The notes: generated by a model not told the origin, from the letters alone. A stretch of 64,000 bases of DNA from Silene conica (GCA_029255685.2 CM055317.2:20716501-20780500), one strand, 5' to 3'; shown: positions 1 through 12,734, counted from the stretch's first letter. Translations and numbers: made by a program.

Positions 1-1310
1 AGAAGTATATTGTCATGACACTCACCTAACTGCGACCCATTAAAACATGCCTGCAATCTAACATGAACAAGAATTCTACCACTAAGTATAAACACACTCA
101 TCAAGTGACTTAGGCACGTGCAATTGAGGTATGAAAGATATGTGAGGTAAAAGGTAAAAGTGGTTAAGATGTTTTTGGACTTGCGGGGTTAGTAGCCAAG
201 CTAGTAAAACATATTTCACAACTTTTGATATTAAGAAGGTGCTCTTTTGTAGCACAACTCTCACATTATATATAAGAAAGGACTCCCAAATATTTTGAAT
301 GAAGTACGGGAGTGATAACATGTAAAAGAAAAGGGGGTTTTTTTTTTTTTTTTTGGAACGAAATGTTGAATCTGATGCTGTCAGTTGGTCGGCCGACCTA
401 TGAAGGTGGTCGGTCGACTGACTCCACTGTGTATTTCGATTTTTTCGTCTTTCTTTTCTTTCTTTCTTTTTCTGTTCTTTTTCTTTTCTTGTTTTCTTTC
501 TTTCTTTTCTCTTTTTGCTCAAGATAGCATACAAACAAAGATGCCTCAAAAAAGGAACCAAAGACCACAAATACTAGCTTGGAAGGGTAGGCTAAGTATG
601 GGATGTAGTTTTGGGGGAATAAAAAGGCAAATCTGGCTATGTAAGGCTTATGGGTAAATAAGAGAAAAGGGATGCCAAATGCACGTACCAAGACTCACAA
701 AACGAGATAGAAAAACAAGTATATAGCAACTCAAGTTCATGTTTATGCATATTGATGTAACATGTTCCAAGGGGAATACTACTCACATCCTAGACAACTG
801 GTTTAAAAATGAAACCAGGAAATAAGCTCTAAAAACTCAGAATGTATAGTAGGTTGCCAAGGTATAAATCAAGTCTCAAGATATACAAATTGACAAAAAC
901 TCGTAGATATGCAAAAGACTCTCATACTAAAACAAGTTGACAAGGCAAGGCAAAGGCATAAACATGTAAGATAGCAAAGATCATCCTTGAAATACTCTCG
1001 TTCCGACTCGACCTATATGCTAAAATAAACGTGCATTTTTTGAATTTTTGAAATTTTTCTATTTTTTTTTGGATTTTTGTATATGAAAGAAAAATAAAGA
1101 AAAGAACGATGCAATACGGAAATGCAATAACGTGTGACAAAAATGTAATGTAATCGGTGAACTCGAATTTTTAATTTTTTGACTCCAAAATTCGAGTGAG
1201 GAGAAAGAGATTTTATTTGTCGATATAAAATAAATGTGTAGCGGAGATATGGGTTACAATCGAATTATATTATATAGGAGTGAGAATGAACAATTATAAA
1301 ACAACAAAAT
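1..1310. other. Non-coding AT-rich stretch, probably retroelement interior
   Basis: No convincing gene. It holds a poly-T run near 339-354, a GC-rich palindromic motif pair (GGTCGGCCGACC-like, about 388-418) and a long polypyrimidine tract (about 440-515). Poly-T next to TCGACCGA-type palindromes is also seen in the leader of the young Copia element at 44187-44432, so this may be interior of a related retroelement. Open frames here come from the low-complexity tract. The stretch lies downstream (in element sense) of the leader at 1311-3698, but I see no gag like the one in the sister copy at 62157. Confidence 0.4.
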
Positions 1311-3698
1311 AGGGAAAAATAAACAAACATTCATCATTTTAATTCAACTTGTAAATATTTTAACAAGTTAAAGCATCTATAAAATGATCTTTATTCAATT
1401 TTATAAATGATTCTAAGACCCAAACCTTATACCACCAAGATCGTGAACCACTGGAACTCCGACTCAATGATATAAGTTAACTTTTAACCGGTTCTACACT
1501 AGAACTCTCGCTTGATGAAAAATTTATAATTTATTCACCTTAGCCCGGAACACATTGACACTGGTCCTCTACACTTCCGTTGAGGCCAAACCAAATTTCG
1601 AGTGCATCGAGATACGATCCGCCTACTGGACTGAATCCACCTCATCGCCCCACTTATCCTACGTAATAGGGTTCGTACTGCCCACTGGACTAGCACCACC
1701 CTACGAAATAGAAGCTCATGGGTTCTACTATTTGGTAAGGCTAATCTCAATTGTTTTAATAATATAGAGGTCTTGTCAATTTATTATCTATCTCTTTTAA
1801 GTGAATTAAATCGGTGAACTCAATAATTATAATTGACATGGTCATTAAACAATTATCTAAAATGCATGTTATGGCGATTTGGCTATGCATGCAAACATAT
1901 AAATAAATGCAAAATATAAAGCAATAAAATCCTAGTATGGCCTTCCTCAAATAGAAAATCTTATTAACTATTACAAATTCGGAAACCATCTCCTTGGTCC
2001 CTTGAACTTCAAAAGCAAGCCTTCCAAGAAAACACCGTCTTGTCGGAACGCCTTTCCGAATGGTACCGTCTTTTGGAATCTCCGGGATACAATAAAATAA
2101 TACAAACTATTCTATTGAAACATAAATTTAAATCTATTAAATTACAAGCCGGTGATACGAGATCACATTAAAATTACAACCGAATCAATATTCCCTTACA
2201 TTACGGGTAATATCGATTAAAAGCTAATGGCCATACTAAGAAAAAATTACATAACTCAAAATTACATAAAATAAAAATATGGCATTCATATTAAATAAAA
2301 TGCAGTATTAAAATATGCATGCAAATACCAATTTGTATGCCGAATCGCCTAAATACAGGAAATATCGTATATTTGTTTACAGTTTTCCGGATATGCGTGA
2401 TTTTAACTTTTAAAATCACAAATAAATTACATAAATACTATTTATGTCCAAGTTAATCATCCTAACATTTTTAGGCATCAAAATTAAGTCCTTACTAATT
2501 TTGATCACGATTCAACTCGATTTACTTTATTGTTCGTTAATTACTCGTATTTACGGGCAAAATAAAAGGAAAAGGCCAAACAAGTCATTAAAAAATTCAA
2601 AATTTAAAATTTTTAAATATTCTGGAAATTCCCAAAATTCCAGAACCCCAATAAAATAGCCTTATTCAAAATAATTAATTTTTTTCATATATAAATCGAA
2701 AACTACATGTTTATACGTCAAAAATTCCAATTTTATTATAAAAACATGCAATAAAATAACAATAAAAATTTTAGTCTTTCCAAAACATTTTTATAAATTG
2801 GAAAGACCAAAACTTCTGGCATAGACGAACTTTAATTTTCTGACTACAAAAATTCTAATTATTAACCTTTATCATATAAAATTAATATTTATTAAACCAT
2901 AAACTTTTAAATTCCCAAATTTTGGATCAGATCTTCATATCATATATGACATCCATGGGTAAAAGTTTATGTCATAATATTAATTTTAACTATTTTTAAC
3001 ACAATTAGTCACTATTTAGACGATTTTAACCACTAGAATCATAAATCATGCATTAAGAGATAAGAAAATCTCAACATTTACATACATTCTATAAAAATTT
3101 CATGTCACATTGTGTAAAAATTTCATGGCCAAATTCCAACTCTAACTATTTAAGTTGAAATTAGTCACTATTAATGTGATTTTTACTTTAAAAATCATTA
3201 ATCATGCATTATAAAATTAAAAAATTGGAAATTTACATACATTCTATAAATGTTTTATGTGACTTGTCATAAAAATTTCATGGTCAGATTCTAAATATAA
3301 CCTTGATTACCCATTTTATCTCATATTATGACAATTTATCTCTAAAAATTCATAATCCATGCAAAATAACTTAATATGTTACAAAATTTTATATACTTCA
3401 TATAAAATATGTATGTGAGAACATATCCAAAAACTACGGCCATAAACCAAGTTTTACTATTTTTCCCTTAATATGATGTTTAAATCACATTAAACTCAAT
3501 AAAATACAAATAAATATATAAATGAACAATAAAAATCCATATATTTATTTTGTGACCTAAAGCCATTTTAAAATCAGAAACCTTAACATGCAAATTTATT
3601 TCGTGATTTATCTATATAAAACAAAAATTTCAAATTTTATTTAGTTAATCAGATTAACTCGGAAAAAAGAATCTGATCTTGCATTCAACAACCGTAAT
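1311..3698 (-). mobile_element. 5' leader of a minus-strand LTR retrotransposon (left copy)
   Basis: The reverse complement of this stretch aligns by eye with the leader of the plus-strand element at 59668-62110. Shared blocks include the one at about 1981-2090 (versus 61361-61470), with its motif CATTCGGAAAGG followed by GTTCCGAC and AAGACGGTGTT, and the block at about 1500-1770 (versus 61681-61990), including the GAGAGTTCTA motif. It is non-coding and starts right after the primer binding site at 3699-3710. It is more decayed than the right-hand copy, and similarity fades near 1310. Confidence 0.7.
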
Positions 3699-3710
3699 GC
3701 TCTGATACCA
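3699..3710 (-). other. Primer binding site (initiator tRNA-Met type)
   Basis: On the minus strand the bases read TGGTATCAGAGC, the classic plant initiator-Met tRNA primer binding site, two bases from the CA end of the adjacent LTR (boundary at 3713). This fixes the orientation of the left element as minus. Confidence 0.85.
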
Positions 3711-4102
3711 CTTGATAGAAATCGAACTTCAGAATATATAGTCATATCACATATGAGTTTATAATTTTAAATTTAGTCATAAAACTCAATGATCTTATGC
3801 ATGCAAATCGATTACATAAGAAGAAGGAATGATCTTTACATTGGTTTAGAGGGTTTATCCTGAATTAGTCACCTACTAATTAAGTCTTGGACTAACCGAA
3901 ATACCCTTATAAACGGTCTAACACAAAACCGTCTCTTAAAAGTACGTATCAAGGACCCGACTTAACAACTCAAATCAATTTGTTACTACAAATTAATAAT
4001 AGCTAACCTAGAAATAAAATTAATAATAATATTACCCTTAATATCATTAATTATTTGAAATGATTTTGTTTTCTCTAAAAACTATTTTAAGAGAGATAGG
4101 CT

Positions 4103-4114
4103 CATAAGATGTTT
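4103..4114. repeat. Target site duplication of the LINE, left copy
   Basis: CATAAGATGTTT, identical to the copy at 5629-5640. It abuts the A-tail side of the LINE. Confidence 0.9.
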
Positions 4115-5628
4115 TTTTTATATAAGGTAAGGTACATATTATCTATAAGCGTGCATCAGGCTGGCAAGGTACATATTATCTATACCAGTGAGCGTGCCTT
4201 TGTGAAGGCCCTCATAATACATATTCATTTCCTTTCTAATTAACTGACAAACTCTCTCTGGTCTTACCAACTGATTCTCAATCCTGCCCTTGTTTCTCTG
4301 ATTCCATATATGATAGATGACTGCATTCAGCAGTCCATTCAGCACAGCACGTTTCATCTTAGTCCCCTTGATTTTCAGTCTCCAGTTGGTATTCAAATTC
4401 TTGTCCAATTTGTGGTGAGTCCATTCCTCCATTCTCTGCAGAATCTGCGTACTGTAAGCACAGTTACAAAACAAGTGAGTCATTGTTTCAGTCTGTTGTC
4501 CACATGTACAGCATAAATCATCAGTGCACAGATAAAGCTTGTGCAGTTTTTCTTTTGTGTTCATAGCATTATGCTGGTATAACCAGGCCACAATTCTATG
4601 TTTTGGAAGTATCCATCTATTCCAGACCAATCTTGCCCATGCTACTTCAGTCCCTTTTTCCCTTAACCACTGATATCCTTTAGATACTGAGTAATCATTG
4701 TGGTTTCCAATGCTCCAAGCATCACTCAATAAACCAGTCTGCAAAGTGTCTTTAGTCTTGCATATTTTCCTCCAACTCCAGCTCGTGTCACTCTTAGGGC
4801 TATAAGTGGCCCAGTCCTGACCTTTTAAGTAAGTATGTTGGATCCATTGTACCCATAGTTTATTTGGTTGAGTATAGACTCACCAAGCAATCTTCCCCAC
4901 GGCTGCTTTATTCCAGACTCCACTCTGAATGATGCCCAGACCCCCTTCTCTGGTAGGTTTACAGATTTTGTCCCAAGCTACCAGTGGCACTCTTGAGCTC
5001 TCCACTCCCCCTTCCCACAAGGAAGCTCTGCATATCCTCTCTATTTGGTTGATGATACCAGTAGGAATGATGAAAATTGAAGCCCGATAATTCTGTAGAG
5101 TAGAAAGGTCCGCTTTGATCAAAACCAATCTTCCTGCATATGATAGTTTCCTCACTCCCATTTTCCTGATTCTTTCTGTCACATTGTTCACTAGAGGCTG
5201 ACAGTCCTGTATAGCTAGTCTAGAAGACTTGATAGGCACCCCTAAGTACCTGAAAGGGAGACTACCTTCTTTGCAGCCATATATCTCAATGATATCATTC
5301 CTCATAGCCTGATTCACCCCACTAAAATAAACATTGGATTTCCCTTTACTGAGTTGCAGTCCTGAAGTTGCAGAGAATGTTGCAAAAGTACGTAGTAACA
5401 CCATAATGGACTGGATATCCCCTTTATTGAACATGAGCAAGTCATCCGCAAACATCAAGCAAGCTAATTTCATTGGTTTGCATAAAGGATGAAATTTGAA
5501 TGGTTTGGTAGTAGTTGTATGAGCCAGTAATCTAGTCAGATACTCCATACAGATAGTGAAAAGAAGAGGTGATAGTGGATCACCTTGACGCAATCCTCTT
5601 TTCCCTTGAAAGAAGCCAAAGGAGTTGC
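4115..5628 (-). mobile_element. 5'-truncated LINE (non-LTR retrotransposon) insertion
   Basis: A 1.5-kb insertion bounded by a perfect 12-bp target site duplication CATAAGATGTTT (4103-4114 and 5629-5640). At the left edge the plus strand has T residues at 4115-4119, an A-tail on the minus strand, which is the 3' end of the element. The element starts abruptly inside the reverse transcriptase, as expected from incomplete target-primed reverse transcription. The 3' end carries an imperfect direct repeat of the AAGGTACATATTATCTATA block (4129-4147 and about 4165-4183). It sits inside the LTR at 3713-6394 and is therefore younger than that LTR. Confidence 0.9.
4139..5628 (-). pseudogene. LINE ORF2 fragment: reverse transcriptase C-terminus plus zf-RVT domain
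   Basis: Read on the minus strand from the truncation point, the frame opens with residues GNSFGFFQGKRGLRQGDPLS, typical of plant LINE reverse transcriptase, and continues with PLLFTICMEYL, the catalytic FADDLL motif and a YLGVP block. After an RT tail ending KIAW comes a stop (TGA, 4880-4882) where relatives have a second Trp. The same frame then runs on through a zf-RVT domain with a CCTCG..TETMTHLFCNC cysteine/histidine pattern to 4139. Only this one nonsense change interrupts it. The endonuclease and first half of the RT are missing through 5' truncation, so it cannot be functional. The apparent Met at 5593 is really a TTG codon. Confidence 0.85.
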
Positions 5629-5640
5629 CATAAGATGTTT
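5629..5640. repeat. Target site duplication of the LINE, right copy
   Basis: CATAAGATGTTT, identical to 4103-4114. It abuts the truncated 5' side of the LINE. Confidence 0.9.
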
Positions 5641-6394
5641 ATCACATAAACAATGTGGAATGACTAATGAATAAGAGGGCCAACCGAAATACACATGGAG
5701 CAAGGGCCAATGTATGCCTTCCATTTACTATTCATCCAAGGTATGTTCTTACCTATAAAATAGCCATGTAAGGTTAGCATATGATTATGTTTACACAATC
5801 ATAAGCTTGGATAAGTGCACCACCCTCATTTACACGGTTCACTTGTTAATATGGAGTCCACATTAACTTTGTCAATTGTGTAAATGTAACATGTCACACA
5901 TGTTCCATGACATATGAGACATTTTGTAATTTATGCAATTTTAACCCTTTAAAATTCATAACTTACAAATTCATAACATTTAAAATTTCACTTGTAATTC
6001 ATAATTACTATCTTATAAAAATGCGATATCATAATTTATATTACAACTATTTGTAATTATGATCAACCGTTTCATTCCCGACTTAAATGTTTCGTAAACA
6101 ATTAAAATAATTCTAAGTAATAAAACAATTTTATCACTTTGACAAAATATTATTATAATCCCATTATAATAATATACGTCACACCAAATCATTTCTAATT
6201 TCAAGGTATTAATTAATCCGTATCCATATACGATTAATTAAATAATTAATTAAGACAGAATTACCTAACGATATGACCTTAAGGGATCAACTGATCACCA
6301 CCATCATATGACGATAATGTCAAACTCTAGACAACCAATCATTATTGATAAATGTTGATCAGTCGACTTAAAAGAGTAACATTCCCAATTGTGT

Positions 6395-7866
6395 TCCAAT
6401 TGATAAATAGCTTAGACTTTGTTAGATAGTTTTATTGCTTTGCACTTTAGTTTAGAATTTCTTGCAACCTATTACACTTTTTACCTTTTGTCCTTCTGTT
6501 ATGAGCCATTTTTATGGTTGTTGTTGGTACTTTTCATGGTGACACATTGAGGACAATGTGATGTCTAGGTGGGGGGGGAATGCATTTGCTTATAGTTTAG
6601 TTTGCATTTAATTTAGCATTTGTGTGGAAATTTTTAGACTTTTTAGAATTTTTATGTGGATTTTTGTAGGAATTTTTTGCTTGTCCTACTAATGCTCTCA
6701 TGCTTATCTCATTTTTGATAGCTTTTGATCCTAATTTTATTGACGGTATTAGCATACATGAGGATGTCGTGGCATAGTAGGTGGGTGATGAATTTTGGGA
6801 TTAGTAAGTTTTGATCTAGACTTTTTGGCAAGCCACAAGAATGGTAAGATTGAACCTCCTTTTAAGGCCATTTCATTATTATTTGGTCTCATTTAGGTGA
6901 GTCGTAGGTCTCCTTATCATTTGTGCTAAATCCAGACGCACAAGTATGGTTTTCTTTTCATATCATTTAAGCATTACTTTTATTTGTTACGCAATTTTTG
7001 AAGCCTTCACTTTGATTACTTTGCCTTTTTCTTTAGCCCATTCATATGTTTTTCATGTTACCTTAGCTACATATAAACTTGCCTACCCTTTGTCAAGCTA
7101 GTAGCTAATATCGTTTAATGTTGAGATGCTCGGAAATTTCGATAAGTTTAATTGTTATATAATTGTGGAAAAAAAGAGAAAAATGAAAGAAAAATGGGAA
7201 AAAAGAAATCGAAAAATTTCCAAAAGAAAGTCAAGAGGAAAGAAAAAAGAAAAAGTGATGAAATACTTGGCATAAAATGTTTTAATTAAGAATTTTTCAT
7301 GCATTATTAAAAAAAATTTGGAAAAATTTCTTATGAATTGAAAACTTAAGGAATCATTATCATTTTGGTTTCTATTTGGATGTTTGGGTTTGGAATTGAG
7401 CATTCTTTAATGGTTTTGTTGCTAGCTTGGTCTTTAGCTTCACATTACCATAAATATTTGTCCCCCTTTATGATATCATAAAAGAACTTTCTTCTAACCC
7501 ACTGACTTCTTTATTTGCTTGCATTTGATTGTTTTTGCTTAATGAATTGATTGATTACCATACTAGATTGCGGGTACTTTCATGCGTCGAGGTTTAGTTG
7601 AGTGATTTTTCAAAAAATTATCCTTAAACACAAATTGAGCAATCAGTTGAATCGTGAGAGTCCAAAAAGGCAAAAAGATCATGCAAGAGCCGAACATTTC
7701 ATTCGAAGTCAACCACGCTACGCCGCTATGTAAATCTCAACCATGATATGTTTTTCCTTATGCCCATGTTGTTTAAGGATGAGGATCTTTAGCTTATTAG
7801 TCATGAGATATATATTAAAGGGATGATCTTGCTTGATGACAAGTAAGGGTTTAGTTTGAGGGAGTT
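6395..7866 (+). mobile_element. 3' internal region of a Gypsy-type (Athila/Tat-like) element
   Basis: Non-coding stretch with the signatures of the 3' interior of plant Athila/Tat-like Gypsy elements: a TTGAGGACAATGTGATGTCT block followed by a G-run (near 6550-6579), and at its end a TGATGACAAGTAAGG block and the purine-rich tract TTTGAGGGAG directly before an LTR start at 7867. Short open frames (for example 7155-7403, minus) are AT-rich noise. No polymerase domain is present, so only the tail of the element survives. Confidence 0.6.
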
Positions 7867-9028
7867 TGATAAGTGATAAGTATGCATGGTTTAACCCCTT
7901 TTATTAGCTTTATTTTACATGTTATTTAGCACCTATTTTAGTTTTTATAAGCTAATATTATGTTTCTATTGCAATTGTACTTTCAAGTATATTTTGTAGG
8001 AATTTATGCCAATTTGAGCTAATCCACTACAAAATACACCAAGCCTAGAAATATGGCTAAGTGAAGCAATCAAATGGATTTTGTACAACAATTAGCATGG
8101 ATTTTGCATGAGATAAAAGATGGATTAATACTTAAGAAATGAAAATGACATGTGAGTAATCAAACCCAAATAATTATTAGGATTCCAAATGAGTTTAGGA
8201 GGCTAGGGTTTGAAGCATTCAAACGGAGATTAAATTGTCAAGTAAATGCATAAACATTGGATTCAATGAAGTTAAAGCACAAAGTTAAGAAGATTCGGCT
8301 ACAAACATGTGTTCCGATCGGGGATGGCAACCCTAATCGGGGTTGGAGCTCTCATGAATGCTTACGTTTTGGATCACTTCATTATAAATAGAAGTGACCG
8401 TCCAAGCTTCTAGGCATCAATTTCCATACTCGAGAATCCTTATTTTAGCATACTTTCCACATATATATATATATAATTATTTAGTTTATTTTCCACACCA
8501 AAGTTCTTAGTATTTTATTTATATTAAGCATTGTAATTCCTATTTTATTGCAATACAATTCTCAAGTTATTCAAGGTTTGGTAATTTAATTTTTATTCAT
8601 CATTTGCAAGTTTTCTTCATCATTGGTAATTTTAATTCTATTATTTTAATTATAGTTTTCATTATTAGCATTTTTATATTTAGTTTATTTAGTTATCATT
8701 TATATAGTTTGCATTTCGCAATTAGTTATACAATTTATATAGTTATCACTTATATTATTAGTTCCATAATGTTTAATATCTCATATATCATTTGCATCAC
8801 ACTTAGTAACATGAGTTGCTAATTTCCTAGTCTAGGGACTAGGGGACACATGTAATAACATTATTATTTGAAATGACCTAATTAAAAGATGATAAAATGT
8901 TGTTCATAATTGTTTATATCACACATAGTTTGGTAAAATATATAATCACGTGTAATTGATCACTACTTTGATTAGTTTGTTATTCATCCTTATAAGTCGA
9001 AAGGCATAAGTATGAATTAGGCAAAACA

Positions 9029-10389
9029 TGTAACACCCCCGTATTCCAAGGAGTCTGGGCTAGACCTTCCCTAGAATACAAAGGTGTCACCGTCTCGGTT
9101 ACCCGAGGAGTAAATATCAAATAGACCATCATAGAACCATTTAAGGTTTGTTACAAAGTTTACAACTCATAAAAAGAAAGTACAACTGTGTCTGACTCCA
9201 TACTCTATATAAGTCCTACACTCTAACTCGGCCGTCATCTCGTCCCCAGCTAACATGTAAGCAACCAGAAGCATCGCAAGCATCACATCAAAACCTCACC
9301 TGAAACATCACACTGCTCACCATTTCCGTACCACAGTGGATCATCGCAGACATCACAACAAACACACACAAGCGTCAGTCTCAGAACACGATAGATACAG
9401 AGAGACATCACAGAGAACACAATACCACATTACCAAGGCATTATCGTATTAACCTAGGCATTCATTTCTCAACATTCCTCCTCCACCATCACACTGTCAC
9501 CATATCACAACCATACATCTCGGCGCATATCTCCCCACTTACCACAGCAAGGGGTACCTAGATCCCTAATACGCACATCTTCTCCGTGGCGGATCCCACG
9601 GAAAGCGATCATAGGAGTGAGATCTGTTTCCCGCAACGGTCCCACACATTACCTTCCAATTTCTGTCACCACCGCGTGATCACACCATCACCGGTACCAG
9701 CCTCTTACGAACTCATCACACAATAACGTACCATCACAATATAAATGTCACATAACTAAAACAAGTACTGGACTGAGTAGGGTCACCTGCCTGACACAAG
9801 CATCTGTGAACCTCTCACGCAACCCTAGGCGACATCCATGGTTCCCTATTACACATACTACGGGTTATAATCTTTACGAATGACAGAGGAACAGTCAAAC
9901 TGAGGGAGAGTACTTACCACAATAACGATCAGGGTGACGGGTGATAGGTCTCGGGTTGATTAGACTCGTACGCGAGGTCTTCCGGCATCCAAGGTAGGTT
10001 TGAAGAAGAATAAGAGAGTGATGGGGAGTTCTTTTCTTTTTTGGTTCAGGGTTTTTCTAAGTCTGCCAAATGATAAAATGAATTAGTTTTTACTTATATC
10101 CCGACGCGGAAACCGATTTACTGGAAAAGCGCACTCGGCCGAGTAGGACTCACTCGGCCGAGTTGGACTTACTCGACCGAGCTCAGTTTACCCGACCAAG
10201 CTCAGTTTACCCGACCGAGTGAGCGACACTCGATCGAGTTGGTCTCATTCGGTCGAATTGGTCTCACTCGACCGGCTCATCCCCCAATCCCCTAAACCAA
10301 AATCCGTCTCTTACAGCCTTAAGTACGTCTTCTTTCTAGATGACTCACGTTTTCGGGTCAGGTAACGGGTCTACAACCCGGGGGTTACA
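9029..10389 (+). mobile_element. Solo LTR with 5-bp target duplication AAACA
   Basis: A 1361-bp unit starting TGTAACACCCCCG and ending GGGGGTTACA, with matching imperfect terminal inverted repeats, flanked on both sides by AAACA (9024-9028 and 10390-10394). No internal domain or second LTR is present, so it is a solo LTR left by recombination between the two LTRs of a full element. The TGTAACACCCC start is common in plant Ty3/Gypsy LTRs. Orientation is assumed from the start motif. It lies inside the LTR 7867-10808. A palindromic tandem array fills its right end. Confidence 0.85.
10128..10276. repeat. Tandem array of ACTCGGCCGAGT-like palindromes
   Basis: About eight spaced variants of a 12-bp palindrome (ACTCGGCCGAGT, ACTCGACCGAG, ACTCGATCGAGT and so on), with spacers such as TGGACTT and CTCAGTTTACCC. 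Each is self-complementary, so in RNA each could form a hairpin. The array is much richer in G and C than its surroundings and lies near the right end of the solo LTR. Confidence 0.8.
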
Positions 10390-10839
10390 AAACATGTCTC
10401 GTAGACCGACGCCATATTAGAAGATCGTTAGACTCGTTCTATGGTTGGAATGCTAAAGTTGGAAAACGGGAATCTAATAACCTAAACATATTGAATAGTG
10501 ATTCATCATCACTAATTAGTCATTTACACTTCTATAATAGTTTACATGTTGAACATATATCCCTAGATTGCTTTTTTATCATATTATTTACATCTCTTAT
10601 TATATTGCATTCTCATAGTTTTTTTGTTTATAGTTTTATTTAATTGTTTTATAAACCCTGAATCAAACTTATATCTCGTGACAAACCCTTAGAAAAGAAG
10701 GACTATAAAATAGGTTTAGAAAACTTGTACCGTCCCGTGGATTCGACCCCTAGATACTACATTTATTTGTTGTACTTTTAAGGTATTTTTGTTAGTTGTG
10801 CGATAACATGTCAATTATTGACATGGGGCATCTCATCAT

Positions 10840-12046
10840 GTAATCGGTGATCTAGCATGGTTAACCGACACTCATTCTATCGTGCCATGACCTATTTGTC
10901 TTCCTAATGGGGCTTCTATTTTGGCTGAAACTGCTGGGACAGTTTGGTTAAATGATAGCTTAATTCTAACCAATGTTTTATATGTGTCAAATCTAACTTG
11001 CAATTTGTTTTCCATCTCACAATTAATTGCCTCTACTAATTGTGTCTTGAGCTTTGCTGATAAATCTTGATATATACAGGACCCTACTTTGAGGATGAAG
11101 ATTGGAGTCGGTGAGCTATGGGATGGACTCTATTTTTTGCGTGTGGTGGGATGGTCAACTATGGTGAATAGGGTGAGCACTGCAGATTCTTTCGATTTAT
11201 GGCACAAGTGTCTTGGGCGCCCTTCAAATAAAGTTGTTCAATTACTTCCTCATGTTAGCAAACTTTCTTCTTCAAACAATAAACCTTGTGATGTTTATCA
11301 CCATGCTAAACAAATTCGTCATACTTTTAATTTGAGTGATTATAAAGCGTCAAATATTTTTTCTTTAATTCATTGTGATTATGGGGTCCTTATCATACTC
11401 TTGTCGATGCATCATGCATTGGGTTTAGCGTCGGGTGCTCTTGTCGATGATGTTGCGTCCTACCGTCGCCTTGTAGGTCGTTTAATGTATCTGGCCGTGA
11501 CTCGTCCCGACTTGTCTTACGCGACTCATGTGTTGTCTCAATTTCTACATCAACCGCGCAAAGAGCTCATGATAGACGCTGCAGTTCGGGTTGTTCGTTA
11601 TTTGAAAGGGAAACCGGGTCAAGGTGTCTTGTTGCGAAATGACTGGGAGTTACATGTTTCTGGGTGGTGTGATTTTGACTATGCCAGTTGTCCCTTGACT
11701 CGTCGTTCCGTCTCTAGATGGGGTGTTTTCCTTGGTGACTCACTTGTGTCTTGGAAAACCAAGAAGCAGCACATTGTTTCCCTATCTTCTGCTTAAGCGG
11801 AATATCGTTATATGGCTACCCTTTTGTGTGAGCTTAAGGGGCTTTCGGGTTTTTTGTCGAGCTTAGGTATTACTCTTAACCGGCCCCTGCATATTTTTTG
11901 TGATAGTCAGTCAGCATTTCACATTGCTCAAAATCCGGTCTTCCATGAACGGACTAAACATATTGAGGTTGATTGTCACTATATTCGCGGCGCTAACACT
12001 AATGGGGTCGTCGTCACTTCGCATGTTGATACGTTCTCAGATTGCT
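10840..12046 (+). pseudogene. Internally deleted Copia polyprotein relic
   Basis: Remains of a Copia gag-pol. At 10900-11060 frames decode the end of protease (LILTNVLYVSNLTCNLFSIS-like). At 11190-11370 there is a GAG-pre-integrase domain (LWHKCLGRPS) and the first residues of integrase (IHCDYG). The frame then jumps without a stop to the end of reverse transcriptase (GRLMYLAVTRPDLSYATHVL) and RNase H (SWKTKKQHIVSLSSA). A TAA at 11794-11796 breaks RNase H in frame before AEYRYMATLLCELK, and the relic fades after residues KHIEVDCHYIR. The integrase core and most of the RT are deleted. No LTRs or TSDs are recognised. Confidence 0.8.
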
Positions 12047-12734
12047 GACTTAGACTCAATCAAATTAGATTTAAGCTAGAATTATATCCCGAGCTCCATC
12101 CTTTCGTATTTAAAGCCATCTTGGGTATGCTAATAAACAACACATTCTACCAATTAAATAGTTGAGTAAGAGCTATCCATCTAATGTAGATGAGCTACTT
12201 TGTTTTCATAAGTGGTTCTTAGATTCGACCACTTTTTTGCTTAATTATTTATTTTATTATTATTTATAACTAATTGAGAGATTTTTTTTTTCTTAGATTT
12301 GTCTATATTCATTGTGAATATTTTGAAAAACAGATAGGAATTAAACACGACTCGGTTTATTTTTTGTGAATTAGTCGTAATTAGGTTGCTGTAGCAATTA
12401 CTTAAGTTCACGAATTCAGCATATTTTCCCGACCATCAACTTGTCATACATGTTAAAGCAATTACTGAGTTATAGTTGCGTATGTATAACATTAATATCC
12501 CTGCATATTCAAAACTCTCACGCGTCAATTTCTTTAATATTATACGTGCGGCGAGTTTTAAAATAAAATTTTAGAATAACGAAATTTTCTCATATTAGTT
12601 TATATTTACGTTTTATATTTAAGAATTTTAGGGAAATAAAAATCGATAATCTTATTTATTTTAAAAAAATTTAGAATAACGAGTGATATCCTTTAATAAT
12701 ACTAGTTTAATTCCTATAATATCATAAAACTCTC
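12047..12734. other. Intergenic region upstream of the KCS gene
   Basis: AT-rich, no open frame of note and no clear repeat. It must contain the distal promoter of the downstream KCS gene, but I cannot name individual factor sites with confidence. Confidence 0.4.

Larger units (their letters stand above)
3713..6394 (-). mobile_element. LTR of the left retrotransposon, interrupted by a LINE
   Basis: The LTR starts (plus view) with TG at 3713 next to the primer binding site and fades out near 6394 at an ATTCCCAA remnant, resembling the inverted start TGTTGGGAA of the sister LTR at 58410. The block at 6287-6370 matches 58500-58600 in inverse orientation (TTTGACATTA and ATGATTGG motifs). Without the LINE insertion the LTR is about 1.15 kb, close to the 1244 bp of the right copy. 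The outer end seems to have lost about 60 bp. Beyond it lies an unrelated Gypsy element, so the 5-bp target duplication cannot be read. Confidence 0.65.
7867..10808 (+). mobile_element. Gypsy-type LTR, interrupted by a solo LTR
   Basis: The LTR starts TGATAAGTGATAAG right after a polypurine tract. Near its end it has the CCCGTGGATTCGACCCCTA block common at the 3' end of Athila-like LTRs (about 10733-10752), and it ends close to 10808 (GCGATAACA). Without the 1361-bp insertion and its 5-bp duplication the LTR is about 1.6 kb. No second LTR or primer binding site is visible downstream, where a Copia relic begins, so this is a truncated element. The exact right end is uncertain. Confidence 0.55.

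Noticed and set aside
82-691. Overlapping open frames of 71-162 codons on both strands
   Set aside because: They arise from the polypyrimidine tract (poly Lys/Arg or Phe/Leu translations), overlap each other on both strands and show no domain or codon signature.
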